From Rhyacichthys aspro (lineage: Eukaryota > Chordata > Actinopteri > Gobiiformes > Rhyacichthyidae): a stretch of DNA of 64,000 bases. Position numbers and translations under genes: made by a program. Shown one piece after another: positions 23,462-33,422 of this stretch. The notes under the pieces were generated by a model, which was not told where the DNA came from, made no database searches, and saw only the letters and a program-made list of their open reading frames with translations. The stretch is from contig CM072148.1 of the NCBI GenBank assembly GCA_036850595.1, forward strand, positions 24,727,352-24,791,351, read 5' to 3'. Position 1 is the first letter of the stretch. Every line of letters begins with the position of its first letter.

Positions 23462-25502
23462 CCATGGTTTGGATGGCTCCTCCCAAGAAGAAGGCCAGGT
23501 CTGATTGTGGACTCTCCTCGAGGGTCGAGCAACTGTCTGTGGAATTGGCCGAAATTAAAAACATTTTTCAGGCACACCATTTACATGCTCCTCAGCCTCT
23601 CAATTTCAGGATGAGGTGCGGTCCTCTAGAATTTGTGAAGCTGGCTTGTTTTCTTCTGCCCACAGCTCAGTTAGTGGGGCTGGGGATAGTTCCATGCAAT
23701 CATGCGCATGGCTTTGGAGCACCTGCAGCTGGAAGTCGTGCAGCTGGATGAGTCCGGCTCTGGAAGTGCTTTCTTCACGCACGGGCCAGCACCTGCACCT
23801 TTTGTTGTTCCCCACTCAGAGGAATACGAGAGTTGCATGCTTGTTTAAAGGACCCCGGTGCTTTTATGCCATTTTCTGGTGATGGCAGCTATGCACAATG
23901 CTACTGGGGCTGGCTTGGATGGCATGGTAAAGGTTCTAGCCCCAACCAAGAGGCTTCTATTCCACTTATTCCTATTCCTCGTGCCCAAAAAGACTGGCAG
24001 ATTTTGTCCCATCTGAGGGGCCTCAATCATTGTATCTTTCATACAATGATGCTGCTGCCGTGCCATATGCTCACCACAGCAGAGTTTCTGCAAACTGTTG
24101 CAGAGGGAGAGTGGTTTATGTCAATAGACTTGACAGACGCATACTTTTTGTACCCATAGCGACGCAGCACCAGCGCTTCCTCAGGTTTGCCTATCTGGGC
24201 CACCATTGGCAGTTCAGAGTGCTTCCATTCGGGCTTTCGTGTTTACCCAATGTGTAAAGGCAGCTCTTGCCCCACTGCAGGCCTGTGGGGTAAAGATCTT
24301 GTCGTATCTGGACAACTGGCTTCTTTGCACATCGTCCCAAATGTGTCAACTTGGGACATAGGTTGTCTGCTTACCCATGTAGCCCAGTTAGGCCTCAAGG
24401 TCAACCTGGAGAGGAGCTGTCTGATTCCATCTCATACAACAACCTTTCTCGGAATGACCTTGGATACATCTATGACTGCTCGCCCATCACTTCATCCTGT
24501 GGATGACATAATTAGTCTGGTACATCGATTCACACTGGGGAGATGGCCCACTTAAGTCACCTTGCTGAGGCTTCTGGGGAAGTTGACCTCTGTCACACAG
24601 GTTGTGCCTCTGGGATTGTCACTGTGCCCCTTGCAGAGGTGGCTGAAGAGTTTTGTGATGCCAAGCACCACAGGCATCAGAAGGTCAGGGTGACATGGCA
24701 GTGCCCCAGGGCCCTGGTTCCATGGATGGACAGGGGTTATTTGACCAGGGGTGTCCCCATGGGGTCTTTGATATGCCGGAGGAAGGTGGTCACCACAGAT
24801 GCTTGCCCCACAGGATGGGGTGCTGTTTGGCAACACAGGCCGTTTCAGAGGCACTAGCCTGTAAAGGATTGCTCAGAACATATAAATGTATTGGATTATA
24901 CAGTCAGGCAACACCTTGCCCGTCTACCACATCAATCACCAAGGGGGCACCAGGTTAGCGTGGCTTCTGAGGGTTTTTCAGGACCTCTTGACATGGGCAG
25001 CTCCTCATCTGTGCACCCTGCAGGCTGGTATCTGCTGGGAGAGGACAACCATATTGCAGATTCCCACCAAAAAACTGCACTGGGAGAGTGGGTGCCTCCA
25101 CCCAGAGGTAGTGCAAGGGATATGGAGCCTCTTTGGCCGGGCAGGGGTAGATCTGTTTGCTTCAGAGGCGTCATCTCAATGCCCTCTATGGTTCTCCCTC
25201 TCAGAGAGATCATGTTCCCTGGGTGGCGTCAGGGTCTCTTGTACCAGGAGCAGCTACTAGCTACCATGGGCAGCTCTGGGAGGGGTTCCACTGGAGACGA
25301 TATGCACTGCTGTGTCATGGGCTTCACCAAGCAAGTTTGCCAGATTCTACAAGGTGAATGTGGCCACCCCTCATCCCCTCGGCATGGTTCTTCTGTTGGA
25401 GTCCCTTGGCTGTATTCGATGAGGTATGTACTCAGAATTCCTTGTGACCTGGCTGGTATTAGTCATTCAGTGCTTTCAGCACTGCCCTCTGGCAGTCAGT
25501 AG
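23462..25502 (+). pseudogene. DIRS retrotransposon relic: gag start, RT, RNase H and recombinase tail
   Basis: DIRS elements integrate with a tyrosine recombinase instead of an integrase. In order: a gag-like start near 23474 (MAPPKKKARSD and a short coiled coil); RT from about 23970 with KDWQILSHLRGLNH, SIDLTDAYF and VLPFGLSCLPNV; RT thumb to about 24540 (TTFLGMTLD, HRFTLGRW); RNase H about 24600-24960 (VTTDACPTGWGAVW, YHINHQGGTR); and after 25130 DLFASEASSQCPLWFSLSE. From about 25275 the frame encodes FARFYKVNVATPHP and ends in a stop, which fits the C-terminal part of the tyrosine recombinase including its nucleophile tyrosine. The rest of gag and most of the recombinase are deleted. Several frame changes are present. 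Confidence 0.85.
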
Positions 25503-27067
25503 GGATGAAATAGAATGAAAGTTAGGACAAAAATGCATTTAAGTTTTAGTCACATTTTAGTCATCTCTACATATTATATTTTTAGTCAAGTTTTAGTCGA
25601 CGAAAACTCAAAAGGGTTTTAGTATAGTTTTAGTCGACAAAAACAACAAATATTCTTACTTTGACAATGGTGGCTTTATTACTGAGAATTTGCTAAAGTT
25701 TAGTGAAAATGTACACCCAAAATATGAGTAATGGAGAAACATAAACTAATGCTCAACTTGACTTTGTCTGCCAGTGCAATTAAGGTGCATGTTATTTGTA
25801 AAAACAGACAATCCTGCCTAGCTTTCACTTGTGCAAAACAGCAAACATTCTAAAACAAAGTAAAATAAATACAAATTCTTCAGTGAGTGAGCTATGTTGT
25901 AACTTATGCATACTTGAAAGTATGAAAAAAAAATGACACCCCTTAATACTGTAAATACCAAAAAAGCCAATTTGATAAATTAAAAAAAACAAAAACATTT
26001 AACAACATGAATTGGAGGGGTCTCCTAGAGCAGTTTCACAACAGTTCAAACAGAATATCACAGTAACATTTCTGTGCAAATAATGGTAACAGCTTGCTGT
26101 GAGCAAAATTTGTTTACCGACCTCGATTAAGTTTGAGGAAAGCACTCTCTATTTCGACGGCCACACTAAGGTCACCTAACGCTAAAGACTCTCTCAGCAA
26201 ACGCTTGAGATGCTGGAATGGACAGAAGATCTAAGGCAATAGGTTTTAGGCTTGGATAAACTGAATCTCCCTGTGAAGCCCAAAATTCAAGGGCAGTCTC
26301 TTGGTTTGTAGGCTGTGACAGCTGCTCCTTGAATTTCTTAATTTCCTCCTTGACGTATGGCTTTGAGAGGCTAGACTTGGATGGCCAGCTTGCTTTTTAC
26401 AGAAATTTGAATCTGGGCCGCTTTCTCCGTGGTCCCTCTATGGATTCCTCTTCTCTCATCTCTGGCTCCTCATCTTCAACCTCCTCCTCCCGTTCAACTG
26501 GTGGCACCAATTGAACTATATAATCTTCTGCTTTTCCCAGAAGTGCCTCAATTGGCTCATCCTCATTTCCAAGGAGTGCTTCAGGTGCAACTGTCAGATC
26601 GAGGAAGCATGCAGCAGCAGTGAGGGGTGAAAACTTAGAATCACTGTGATCAAGAAAGCAGCTGAACCGCTTGTCCATGTTTGCCCTCATCTTGTTCAAG
26701 GAAGCTATATATATATGTAGCCACATCTCTAGGCATGGGGGAACTCAGACAGGTGACCTTGCAGGTCAAGAAGGGCAGGCAAAACAAGGGATAAAGACTG
26801 TGTGGGGAGACAGTGAGGGACAGAATGCAGCTGCTTTGCTATTTCTTTTCACAGACAGATTACACACACAATTGGCAGAAATGTGAAATTGTGAACGTCT
26901 GACGCCCATTTCCTTACATTTTCGTCCCGTCTCGTCAACGGAAACTTGCAAACATCTCGACAGATTATAGTCACCAAAGAGCCGCATTTATTTCGTTATC
27001 GTTACGTTATGAAAAAAAGGCTTGTCAACGAAATCATTTCGTTATCGTTTTCGTTGACAAAAACAAC
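25503..27067 (-). mobile_element. hAT element relic
   Basis: The right end reads TTTTCGTTGACAAAAACAACACTG, which on the other strand starts CAGTGTTG, an hAT-type end. The left end is less clear, though GTTTTAGTCGACGAAAAC near 25592 lies in the subterminal region. It abuts the DIRS relic. I could not find a matching 8-bp duplication, so the left border is approximate. The transposase relic inside is listed separately. Confidence 0.6.
26125..26726 (-). pseudogene. hAT transposase C-terminal part
   Basis: The minus strand encodes MDKRFSCFLDHSDSKFSPLTA near 26680, then an acidic linker (VEREEEVEDEEPEMREEES), and in a second block near 26400-26160 LEFWASQ and LDLLSIPASQAFAERVFSV. The last block is the hAT dimerisation motif, in which the PAxxAxxERxFS core is almost invariant. 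A frame change separates the two blocks and a stop follows the motif. N-terminal BED finger and catalytic core are missing. Upstream rearrangement is likely. Confidence 0.75.
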
Positions 27068-28005
27068 ACTGATTTGGGGAAGTGTTAATTGTTCAGAAGT
27101 GGTTAGAAATAAATCCATAGGAACTAAGTAAAAGTAAATGTAATCAACTATTGCCAAAAGTACTACACAATGTTAAAAAACAAAAAAAAAAAAAACAAAA
27201 AAAATGTACCTGGTTACCTAAACGTTATGAAGCTGAATGTCTCTGTTTCCAGGAGGCAGGAGGAGACCTTTCATAGAACTTGGAAAAGCGCAGTAAAGTT
27301 GCAGCAGCAGCGGCTGTGGTGCAGGTCCTGTTCCATGACAGTCTGCAGGAGTGTGGAGGCTTACAGCTGAGTCCCATACGACCAGCCTTACATGCCTTTT
27401 AGATAAAGGCATGTACATGTGTAAAGTAATTTGAACTAATGCTGCCTTTATGTTTCTGATGCTGCCAATGAGGTCATAAAATAGTACTCAGTACAGAGAA
27501 AAGCCGGTGGGAACTTCATTTGAGGTGTGGATTCCGTTTTGTGTAGTTTACTATTGCATCCAGAGCATAGGTAGGGGCTTTAGTTAAATTCCTTGTAGCT
27601 GAAGTTTTACTTATTGATAACATGTGTGTCTTAAAATCTGGTGAAATTGCAAGAGAGTTCATTACAAATAAAATAAAATAGATAAACTTAGCTATTGCTA
27701 TTCAAGCTCTTAGGCACAGAAAATAAGCAAAACTTTCGGGTCTAAAAATAATGCAAATAAATTGTTTTGTAACGTGTGCTTTAAGTAGCCTTTAAGTAGC
27801 CTGAAATAACACAAAGGAGCAAACGACTGAATAAAGCATAGCATCTAAGTCCTGACAGTTTTTATATTTCTTAATATAAAGTAAACAATTTATATTCCAT
27901 TGTTTCATGTAGAGGTGAATACAAATAAAGAAAATGCTTTAATTTCAGATGTAGGGTTTTGTGATTGAATGCTTTGTGATTATGATGTTTATCAGTTGGT
28001 AAATG
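27068..28005. other. No gene recognised
   Basis: A short frame at 27170-27370 (plus) crosses a possible exon (preceded by GTTTCCAG at about 27243) but encodes nothing I recognise. The rest is AT-rich. Confidence 0.4.
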
Positions 28006-28260
28006 CAGTGGCGCTGCAAGGGTCTCTTGGGGCCCCAAGCAAAAAAAAAATTAAAGGGCCCTCAGACCATCATACAAATAAAATCCAAAACTGGTGAAAA
28101 TGTAAAATATATATATATATATTATTACAAAGTGCACAACAGTGTTTGTTGTCAATTTAAGATTAAATATTAGTATACACACTTGAATATGATGCTTGTG
28201 ATGGTGTTCTTTCCTGCTGATCAAGTAAGCCAGCAGTTGGCATGTCTCTTACTGCACGAC

Positions 28261-28277
28261 GTGTGTGTGTGTGTGTG

Positions 28278-28340
<63 letters not shown>

Positions 28341-28341
28341 G

Positions 28342-28403
<62 letters not shown>
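28261..28403. repeat. GT/TA dinucleotide repeat
   Basis: A short GT run leads into about 120 bp of TA repeat, interrupted once by TATAGTTATA. It ends about 40 bp before the provirus. Open frames here that alternate Tyr and Ile are repeat artefacts. Confidence 0.95.
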
Positions 28404-28406
<3 letters not shown>

Positions 28407-28443
28407 ACAACATCCTTGCACATAAAGTCAATAATTTAGCATT

Positions 28444-29027
28444 TGAAGGGATATATACATTAGAATGAAGGGACATATACATTAATATGAAGGGACATAT
28501 ACATTAATATGAAGGGACATATACATTAATACTATGTTTTATAACAGCTTATTTTATTACAAGTTTTACATTAATACATTGTGCTAAAAACTGTGTAGGC
28601 GTCCACTAGTAGCGGCGCAATATTGTACAACATGCTTTGTTCCTCTGTTCAGGGTGTGGTCCAGACCACATTGCTCAAGGCCACACCAACGGCCTTCTGG
28701 AAAAATACTACTGGAAGAGAACTGACCACTGGAAAAATACTGACCACTGGGCCAATCACGAAGAGACACGCTTGCTTACTGCTAAAACAATAACAGCCCA
28801 TCCCTAAGGTGGAGCTTAGATAAGGTGTACCATAAAAATCTGTGTTCCACGATTTCCTGTTGTTCTTCCTTGTGCCTTTTGTTTGTACTGGTTGAACCCT
28901 GCAGCTGTAGAACATTGTAAAAGGGCAATACAATTCTTGGACGCAAATCTCTTGATTCCTGGTCTTCTTTTCCGATCTCAACTGAACACGCACAGCTGCT
29001 CTGGGCACTGAAAGCGGGTGCCTAACA
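28444..29027 (+). repeat. 5' LTR
   Basis: 584 bp, starting TGAAGGGA and ending CCTAACA. It opens with four tandem 22-bp units (28444, 28466, 28488, 28510), each starting TGAAGGGA. A possible TATA box (CATAAAAATC, 28831-28840) lies about 200 bp from the 3' end. No canonical AATAAA is present; AATACA near 28926 is a candidate. It contains a 6-bp stretch near the right end (GGGTGC, about 29015) that is missing from the 3' LTR. Confidence 0.95.
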
Positions 29028-29034
29028 GTTTAAA

Positions 29035-29052
29035 TGGTGACCCCGACGTGAT
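29035..29052 (+). promoter_or_regulatory. Primer-binding site for tRNA-Trp
   Basis: TGGTGACCCCGACGTGAT is exactly complementary to the 3' end of vertebrate tRNA-Trp, the primer also used by Rous sarcoma virus. It lies 7 bp after the LTR end, where minus-strand DNA synthesis starts. Confidence 0.95.
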
Positions 29053-29340
29053 CGTTAACAAGTTTTGCAAAGTTTTAACGCGAGGAAATTGACGACTCCG
29101 GACAGCAGGGATCGGGACAAGGGATCGGCGATCGTGTTCGTGAAAATCTGAACCAAAAAGACGGCGTTCTGCTCTCGACTCCACTTCAGGCCTGAAACTA
29201 ACAAAGGTGAGCAGAACCCCTGTTTGTAATACACAAAATTTCTGCTATTGAATACTCTAACATTTTGAGTGGAGTAGATTGTTGAATAAAGTCCTAAAAC
29301 TGTTAAAAGTAGTCACGAATAGTGCGTGGTTGGACCACGG

Positions 29341-30030
29341 TGCGTTTGGAACGCAGTTAAGGCCAGTTGGACTGAGCCAAAGCGGTTGGACCGCTAGTTA
29401 AAAGTTACGGTGCGTTTGGAACGCAGTTAAGGCCAGTTGGACTGAGCCAAAGCGGTTGGACCGCTAGTTAAAAGTTACGGTGCGTTTGGAACGCAGTTAA
29501 GGCCAGTTGGACTGAGCCAAAGCGGTTGGACCGCTAGTTAAAAGTTACGGTGCGTTTGGAACGCAGTTAAGGCCAGTTGGACTGAGCCAAAGCGGTTGGA
29601 CCGCTAGTTAAAAGTTACGGTGCCTTTGGAACGCAGTTAAGGCCAGTTGGACTGAGCCAAAGTGGTTGGACCGCTAGTTAAAAGTTACGGTGCGTTTGGA
29701 ACGCAGTTAAGGCCAGTTGGACTGAGCCAAAGCGGTTGGACCGCTAGTTAAAAGTTACGGTGCCTTTGGAACGCAGTTAAGGCCAGTTGGACTGAGCCAA
29801 AGCGGTTGGACCGCTAGTTAAAAGTTACGGTGCGTTTGGAACGCAGTTAAGGCCAGTTGGACTGAGCCAAAGCGGTTGGACCGCTAGTTAAAAGTTACGG
29901 TGCGTTTGGAACGCAGTTAAGGCCAGTTGGACTGAGCCAAAGCGGTCGGACCGCTAGTTAAAAGTTACAGTGCGTTTGGAACGCAGTTAAGGCCAGTTGG
30001 ACTGAGCCAGAGCGGTTGGACCGCTGATTA
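29341..30030 (+). repeat. Leader array: ten 70-bp units, each with three UGG-loop hairpins
   Basis: Units start at 29341 and every 70 bp to 29971. Units 1-4, 6 and 8 are identical, while 5, 7 and 9 have one to three changes and unit 10 diverges at its end. Each unit contains three inverted repeats around the same loop: TGCGTT-TGG-AACGCA, GGCCAGT-TGG-ACTGAGCC (one bulged A) and AGCGGT-TGG-ACCGCT. Further hairpins of the same design flank the array (CGTGGT-TGG-ACCACG about 29325-29339, AGCGAT-TGG-ATCGCT about 30031-30046, CACGA-TGG-TCGTG about 30052-30064). It lies between primer site and gag, where dimerisation, packaging or translation-initiation signals normally sit. Confidence 0.95.
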
Positions 30031-30532
30031 AAGCGATTGGATCGCTGTTCGCACGATGGTCGTGTGTATTTGAGTGTGTATAATATTTTATGTATTTTGA
30101 GTGTAATATTTCATGTATTTTGAGTGTAATTTTGTGTAAAGTACGCGGTCGGACCGTGTTACAAAGTTCGGAGGAAGCTCGGGAGCGCGCTCACGGAAGT
30201 CATGAGAGTCCGGTAGATTTTATTGAAAACGTCTAAAAATTATTAGAATTAAAGCCGGTTGAGAGAAAAAGACCAAGGTTAAATTCTAATCTGATTAATT
30301 TGATATTTACACCAAATTTGATTGATAAATCTGCCTTCTTCTATCTTGGGTGTGGCACTTCCTGGTCTACGAGGATCGTAACCAGACTTATCTGTTTCCG
30401 GGTTTTGGGTCTCTATATTGTCTGATTGTGTTGAGATTCATCCGCCGCGGTGAATCTCCAAGGGTTTTTGAGTTCGTTTTAAGAGGTTTTGGGGTTTTAT
30501 TGTGCGAAACTGTGTGAAAGGTTGAAAAGACT

Positions 30533-30850
30533 GTGGAAATGGATGATGAGTTTCAGCGTGAGTGTGAGGAGTATGGGTGTGAACCGCACTGGAACCAGAT
30601 GTTTGCTGGAGTGGCGCGCCAGATTCTCGCCTGTTTAACGCCCACCATGTGTGAAAAAGCTAAAACACGGTTGCAGAATATGTGGTTGAATCTGAATAAG
30701 AAACGTATTGTGGGTGAGAGAGGAGATCACAGTTATAGTGATCTGGCTGAGAGATTGCAAGTGTTGGAAAAACAGTTAGCGAAAGCGCTGAATGAGAGAG
30801 AGAACAATGGAAAGCCTTGGTATGTTGCGGAGAAGGAAAGAGAAGCGTGA
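30533..30850 (+). CDS. gag: Gag N-terminal (matrix-like) reading frame
   Basis: An open frame of 105 codons starting at ATG 30533 (MEMDDEFQRECEEYG), with a helical, charged C-terminal part (ERLQVLEKQLAKALNE) that looks like a coiled coil. It overlaps the main gag frame by 59 bp in a different phase. The position, directly after the leader and before the PPxY region, fits the matrix part of Gag. Either a single-base change near 30800-30850 split one gag gene, or the virus used the two frames separately. I cannot decide from one copy. There is no N-terminal glycine for myristoylation. Confidence 0.6.
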   Translation: MEMDDEFQRECEEYGCEPHWNQMFAGVARQILACLTPTMCEKAKTRLQNMWLNLNKKRIVGERGDHSYSDLAERLQVLEKQLAKALNERENNGKPWYVAEKEREA

Positions 30851-32918
30851 ATGTGAGAATCAGAGAAAGGATTATACTGTGGTACATCAAATGGTGATGG
30901 CGGCGACGGCCCTGGCGGCCGTAGACGCGGGATCTTGCCCTAAAAAGTCCAAAAACCCGTTTGTGGACGAAACTCCGTACAATGGCTCCTCGCCCTACGC
31001 TGTGTCCAGCAGCACTGGCATGGAAACAGGAAGAACGGCGCACTCGAGTCAGGGGGCGGAGTTGTGTTCTGATTCTCCTCCCGCTTACTCAGCGGAGTCC
31101 GACACTGCCCCCATGTATCCGGTGTTGAGCGTAGCAGGCAGAGTCATGCTGGACTGTGAAAAGGGAGACAAAGCTGGTTCACTTCCGGATAATCTTACGG
31201 ATGCATTGGCGCAGTTCCTCAATAAGACTGTGATTGAAAGAGCAGTTCAACAGCATCAAGATAAATTACAGAAACAGGTGACAGAGAGTCACGACCAACT
31301 TCATGAACGAATGAGGAAGTTAATGAAGGATCAGGCGGCGGAAATGGCAGATAAAGAACACCAAATTCAACACTTAAGAACCCAACTGGCCGCTGGTGCG
31401 ACTGACTCCAACGACCCAGACTATAGACCCCCACCGGCACAGACAGAAATAGCAGAAAAGTGTTTAAGCGCAACAGACACTGTATTTAATACACCAGCCC
31501 AAATTCAGTATGACAAAAAGGAGGAAGCGGCTAAATCAGAACTCGAATTTATGAGAGCCGAACCCAAAACATATATTGACACAAAGGAGGAAGCGGCTAA
31601 ATCAAAACCCGAATTTGTGAGAGTCGAACCCAAAACACATATGTATAAAGAAGACGCAGACCCCTGTGGGGGTCAAACCACTTCCTCACTGCTGTATCCC
31701 GACAACTCACAATTGTTCACACTGGACCAATGGTTTCCCTCAACACTACAAGACACACAACATTCAAGCCCACAACACTATGGGTGGGAACAGATTGCAT
31801 ATGAACAACGTCCAGTGGGAGGCAGAGAAACGGGTCGTCCTGGGGGCTTCCATCAGATGCCTCTGGTGGGGGCTCCGGGACACAAACATTACAAACCATT
31901 TTCACTGACAGACATGCAACATGTGAAGGACAGTTTGCCCCCTCTGGCGGAGGGAGGTGCAAAGTGGATCTTCAAAATGACTGCATTGTTTAATGGACTG
32001 GACTTGACTGTAGCTGACGCCTGCAGAGTTATAGCCGCTTGTTGTACACATGCCGATTGTGCTGGTGTGCTGGCTAGGGCCAACATACAACGTTATGCAC
32101 GTGAAGCCCCCCTGGCTTGTGCAGCTGAGGCGCTGTTTGGCGCCATAAGACAACAGTTCCCCACACCATTGACTGCAATGCCCACTGTGTTTCCTTTCAC
32201 TGACGGGACGGACCCACTGACATACTATGCTGACGCAGTACAGTCCTGGATCACACACACTGGCAACAACCCTGCACACATGGACACTGCATTCATGACT
32301 AAAGCTTTTAGAAATGCAATTGTGACTGGACTTCCTTCTTCTGTCGCCACAGCTTTAGAAGACGACCCAGACACTTTTGTTTGTGACGAAACACGATTCA
32401 AACACCTCCTGCAACACAGACTCACAAGACATAACAAACAAGTTAAAGCACATGACTTAGACGTGACAACAATGCAAAACCAACTGGTTAAACTCCAACT
32501 CTCTGAAGCCAGAGAAAAAGTAAATGACAAAAAGAAAGAAGAGAAAAATCAAAACACAGGGTCTCAAAATCAACCCCAAAATCAGGGAATTTATTGGCAG
32601 AGTGGATCAAATGGACGAGGTAGAGGAAATTGGGGTGGTAACAACAGTTACAGGGGAAATAACAGACAGAGGCACCAGGAGGGACCTCCCAGGGGTGGGG
32701 CATGCTTTCTGTGCGGGGACTCAGGCCATTGGGCAAAACAATGCCCCTTAAATCGTCAGAACCAGGAAAACTACGGACCACAAGGTGGACACAGGGGTGG
32801 TCCGGCCCAGAGAGGGTTCAACAATGGCCCTCGAGGTGGAGGCAGAGCTCGACCCTGGCAGATGGGGGTTGATGGTGGACCATATCCTGCTGGACAGTGG
32901 GACCAAGACTTTGAATAA
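30792..32918 (+). CDS. gag: Gag polyprotein, main frame (capsid and nucleocapsid)
   Basis: 708 codons, structural polyprotein that assembles the particle. Seen: a late-domain motif PPAY at residues 96-99, used to recruit Nedd4-type ligases for budding; a coiled coil at about 145-200; a 22-residue direct duplication starting KEEAAKS (about 243-286, DNA period 66 bp at 31521 and 31587); a capsid-like helical part at about 370-560 (PFSLTDMQHVKDSLPP, then a cysteine/alanine-rich helix and FPFTDGTDPLTYY); a basic, glutamine/asparagine-rich linker; and one zinc knuckle, CFLCGDSGHWAKQC, at about 637-650, which binds genomic RNA. The frame ends with TAA at 32916-32918. It is fully open, in contrast to pol. 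The true N-terminus probably lies in the overlapping frame upstream. Confidence 0.9.
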   Translation: MRERTMESLGMLRRRKEKRECENQRKDYTVVHQMVMAATALAAVDAGSCPKKSKNPFVDETPYNGSSPYAVSSSTGMETGRTAHSSQGAELCSDSPPAYSAESDTAPMYPVLSVAGRVMLDCEKGDKAGSLPDNLTDALAQFLNKTVIERAVQQHQDKLQKQVTESHDQLHERMRKLMKDQAAEMADKEHQIQHLRTQLAAGATDSNDPDYRPPPAQTEIAEKCLSATDTVFNTPAQIQYDKKEEAAKSELEFMRAEPKTYIDTKEEAAKSKPEFVRVEPKTHMYKEDADPCGGQTTSSLLYPDNSQLFTLDQWFPSTLQDTQHSSPQHYGWEQIAYEQRPVGGRETGRPGGFHQMPLVGAPGHKHYKPFSLTDMQHVKDSLPPLAEGGAKWIFKMTALFNGLDLTVADACRVIAACCTHADCAGVLARANIQRYAREAPLACAAEALFGAIRQQFPTPLTAMPTVFPFTDGTDPLTYYADAVQSWITHTGNNPAHMDTAFMTKAFRNAIVTGLPSSVATALEDDPDTFVCDETRFKHLLQHRLTRHNKQVKAHDLDVTTMQNQLVKLQLSEAREKVNDKKKEEKNQNTGSQNQPQNQGIYWQSGSNGRGRGNWGGNNSYRGNNRQRHQEGPPRGGACFLCGDSGHWAKQCPLNRQNQENYGPQGGHRGGPAQRGFNNGPRGGGRARPWQMGVDGGPYPAGQWDQDFE

Positions 32919-33422
32919 GGGTGCCCAGAGGGACCAGGTGATGGCTCGGCAGAACCATTACTTCCAGCAAAAGTCGCTGACAGGAGACTGCTGATGTTGG
33001 CGGACTCGGGAGCCACTTTCTCATCCGTCTGCATTCCTCTGCCGCCGTCAGCTCTCTCCCAACGCTCCATGCGGCTGACTGGTTTCTCGGGTCAACTCCA
33101 ACATCTGCCATTCACCATACCCCTCCACACTGAACTGGCCGGCTATAAGTTCCTCCACCAGTTCATACACTCCCCAAACACTCCTGTAAATCTCCTCGGA
33201 CGTGCCATTCTTCTGAAAACTGGTGTGACAATCCTGTTTGATAACAATGGAATAACAGTGACATTTCCGAACAAAGTCCGATATGCCTGTAATATCACCC
33301 TTTGTGGAGACGAGGGACAGTGGTTGGTGCGGTCTGAGGTTCCCCAGAGACTGCTGACATATACTGGTGTGCCCTGTCCCCTGAGAGTCCTTCCTCGCAC
33401 GGTGTTTTCTCGGTCTATTTAA
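32919..33422 (+). CDS. pro: Retroviral aspartic protease, in the gag frame after a stop
   Basis: The frame continues in the same phase as gag after the TAA at 32916, as in retroviruses that make Gag-Pro-Pol by stop readthrough. The catalytic motif LADSGAT lies at about 32998-33018 and the conserved C-terminal LLGRAIL at about 33193-33213, the usual spacing for a monomer of the homodimeric enzyme. It processes Gag and Pol. The stop is UAA followed by GGG. The usual gammaretroviral stop is UAG. The frame ends at 33422, and pol continues in another phase from about 33410, so a small indel near the end of the protease region breaks the fusion. Confidence 0.85.
   Translation, partial: GCPEGPGDGSAEPLLPAKVADRRLLMLADSGATFSSVCIPLPPSALSQRSMRLTGFSGQLQHLPFTIPLHTELAGYKFLHQFIHSPNTPVNLLGRAILLKTGVTILFDNNGITVTFPNKVRYACNITLCGDEGQWLVRSEVPQRLLTYTGVPCPLRVLPRTVFSRSI

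Noticed and set aside
28221..28468. Open frames with alternating Tyr and Ile on both strands
   Set aside because: They are read across the GT/TA dinucleotide repeat and have no coding meaning.
29341..30030. CRISPR-like regular repeat
   Set aside because: The units are contiguous tandem copies without unique spacers, in a retroviral leader of a vertebrate genome.
30660..33111. Minus-strand frames of 80-127 codons opposite gag and protease
   Set aside because: Shadows of the provirus genes; they lack motifs and their length follows from the codon use of the plus-strand genes.
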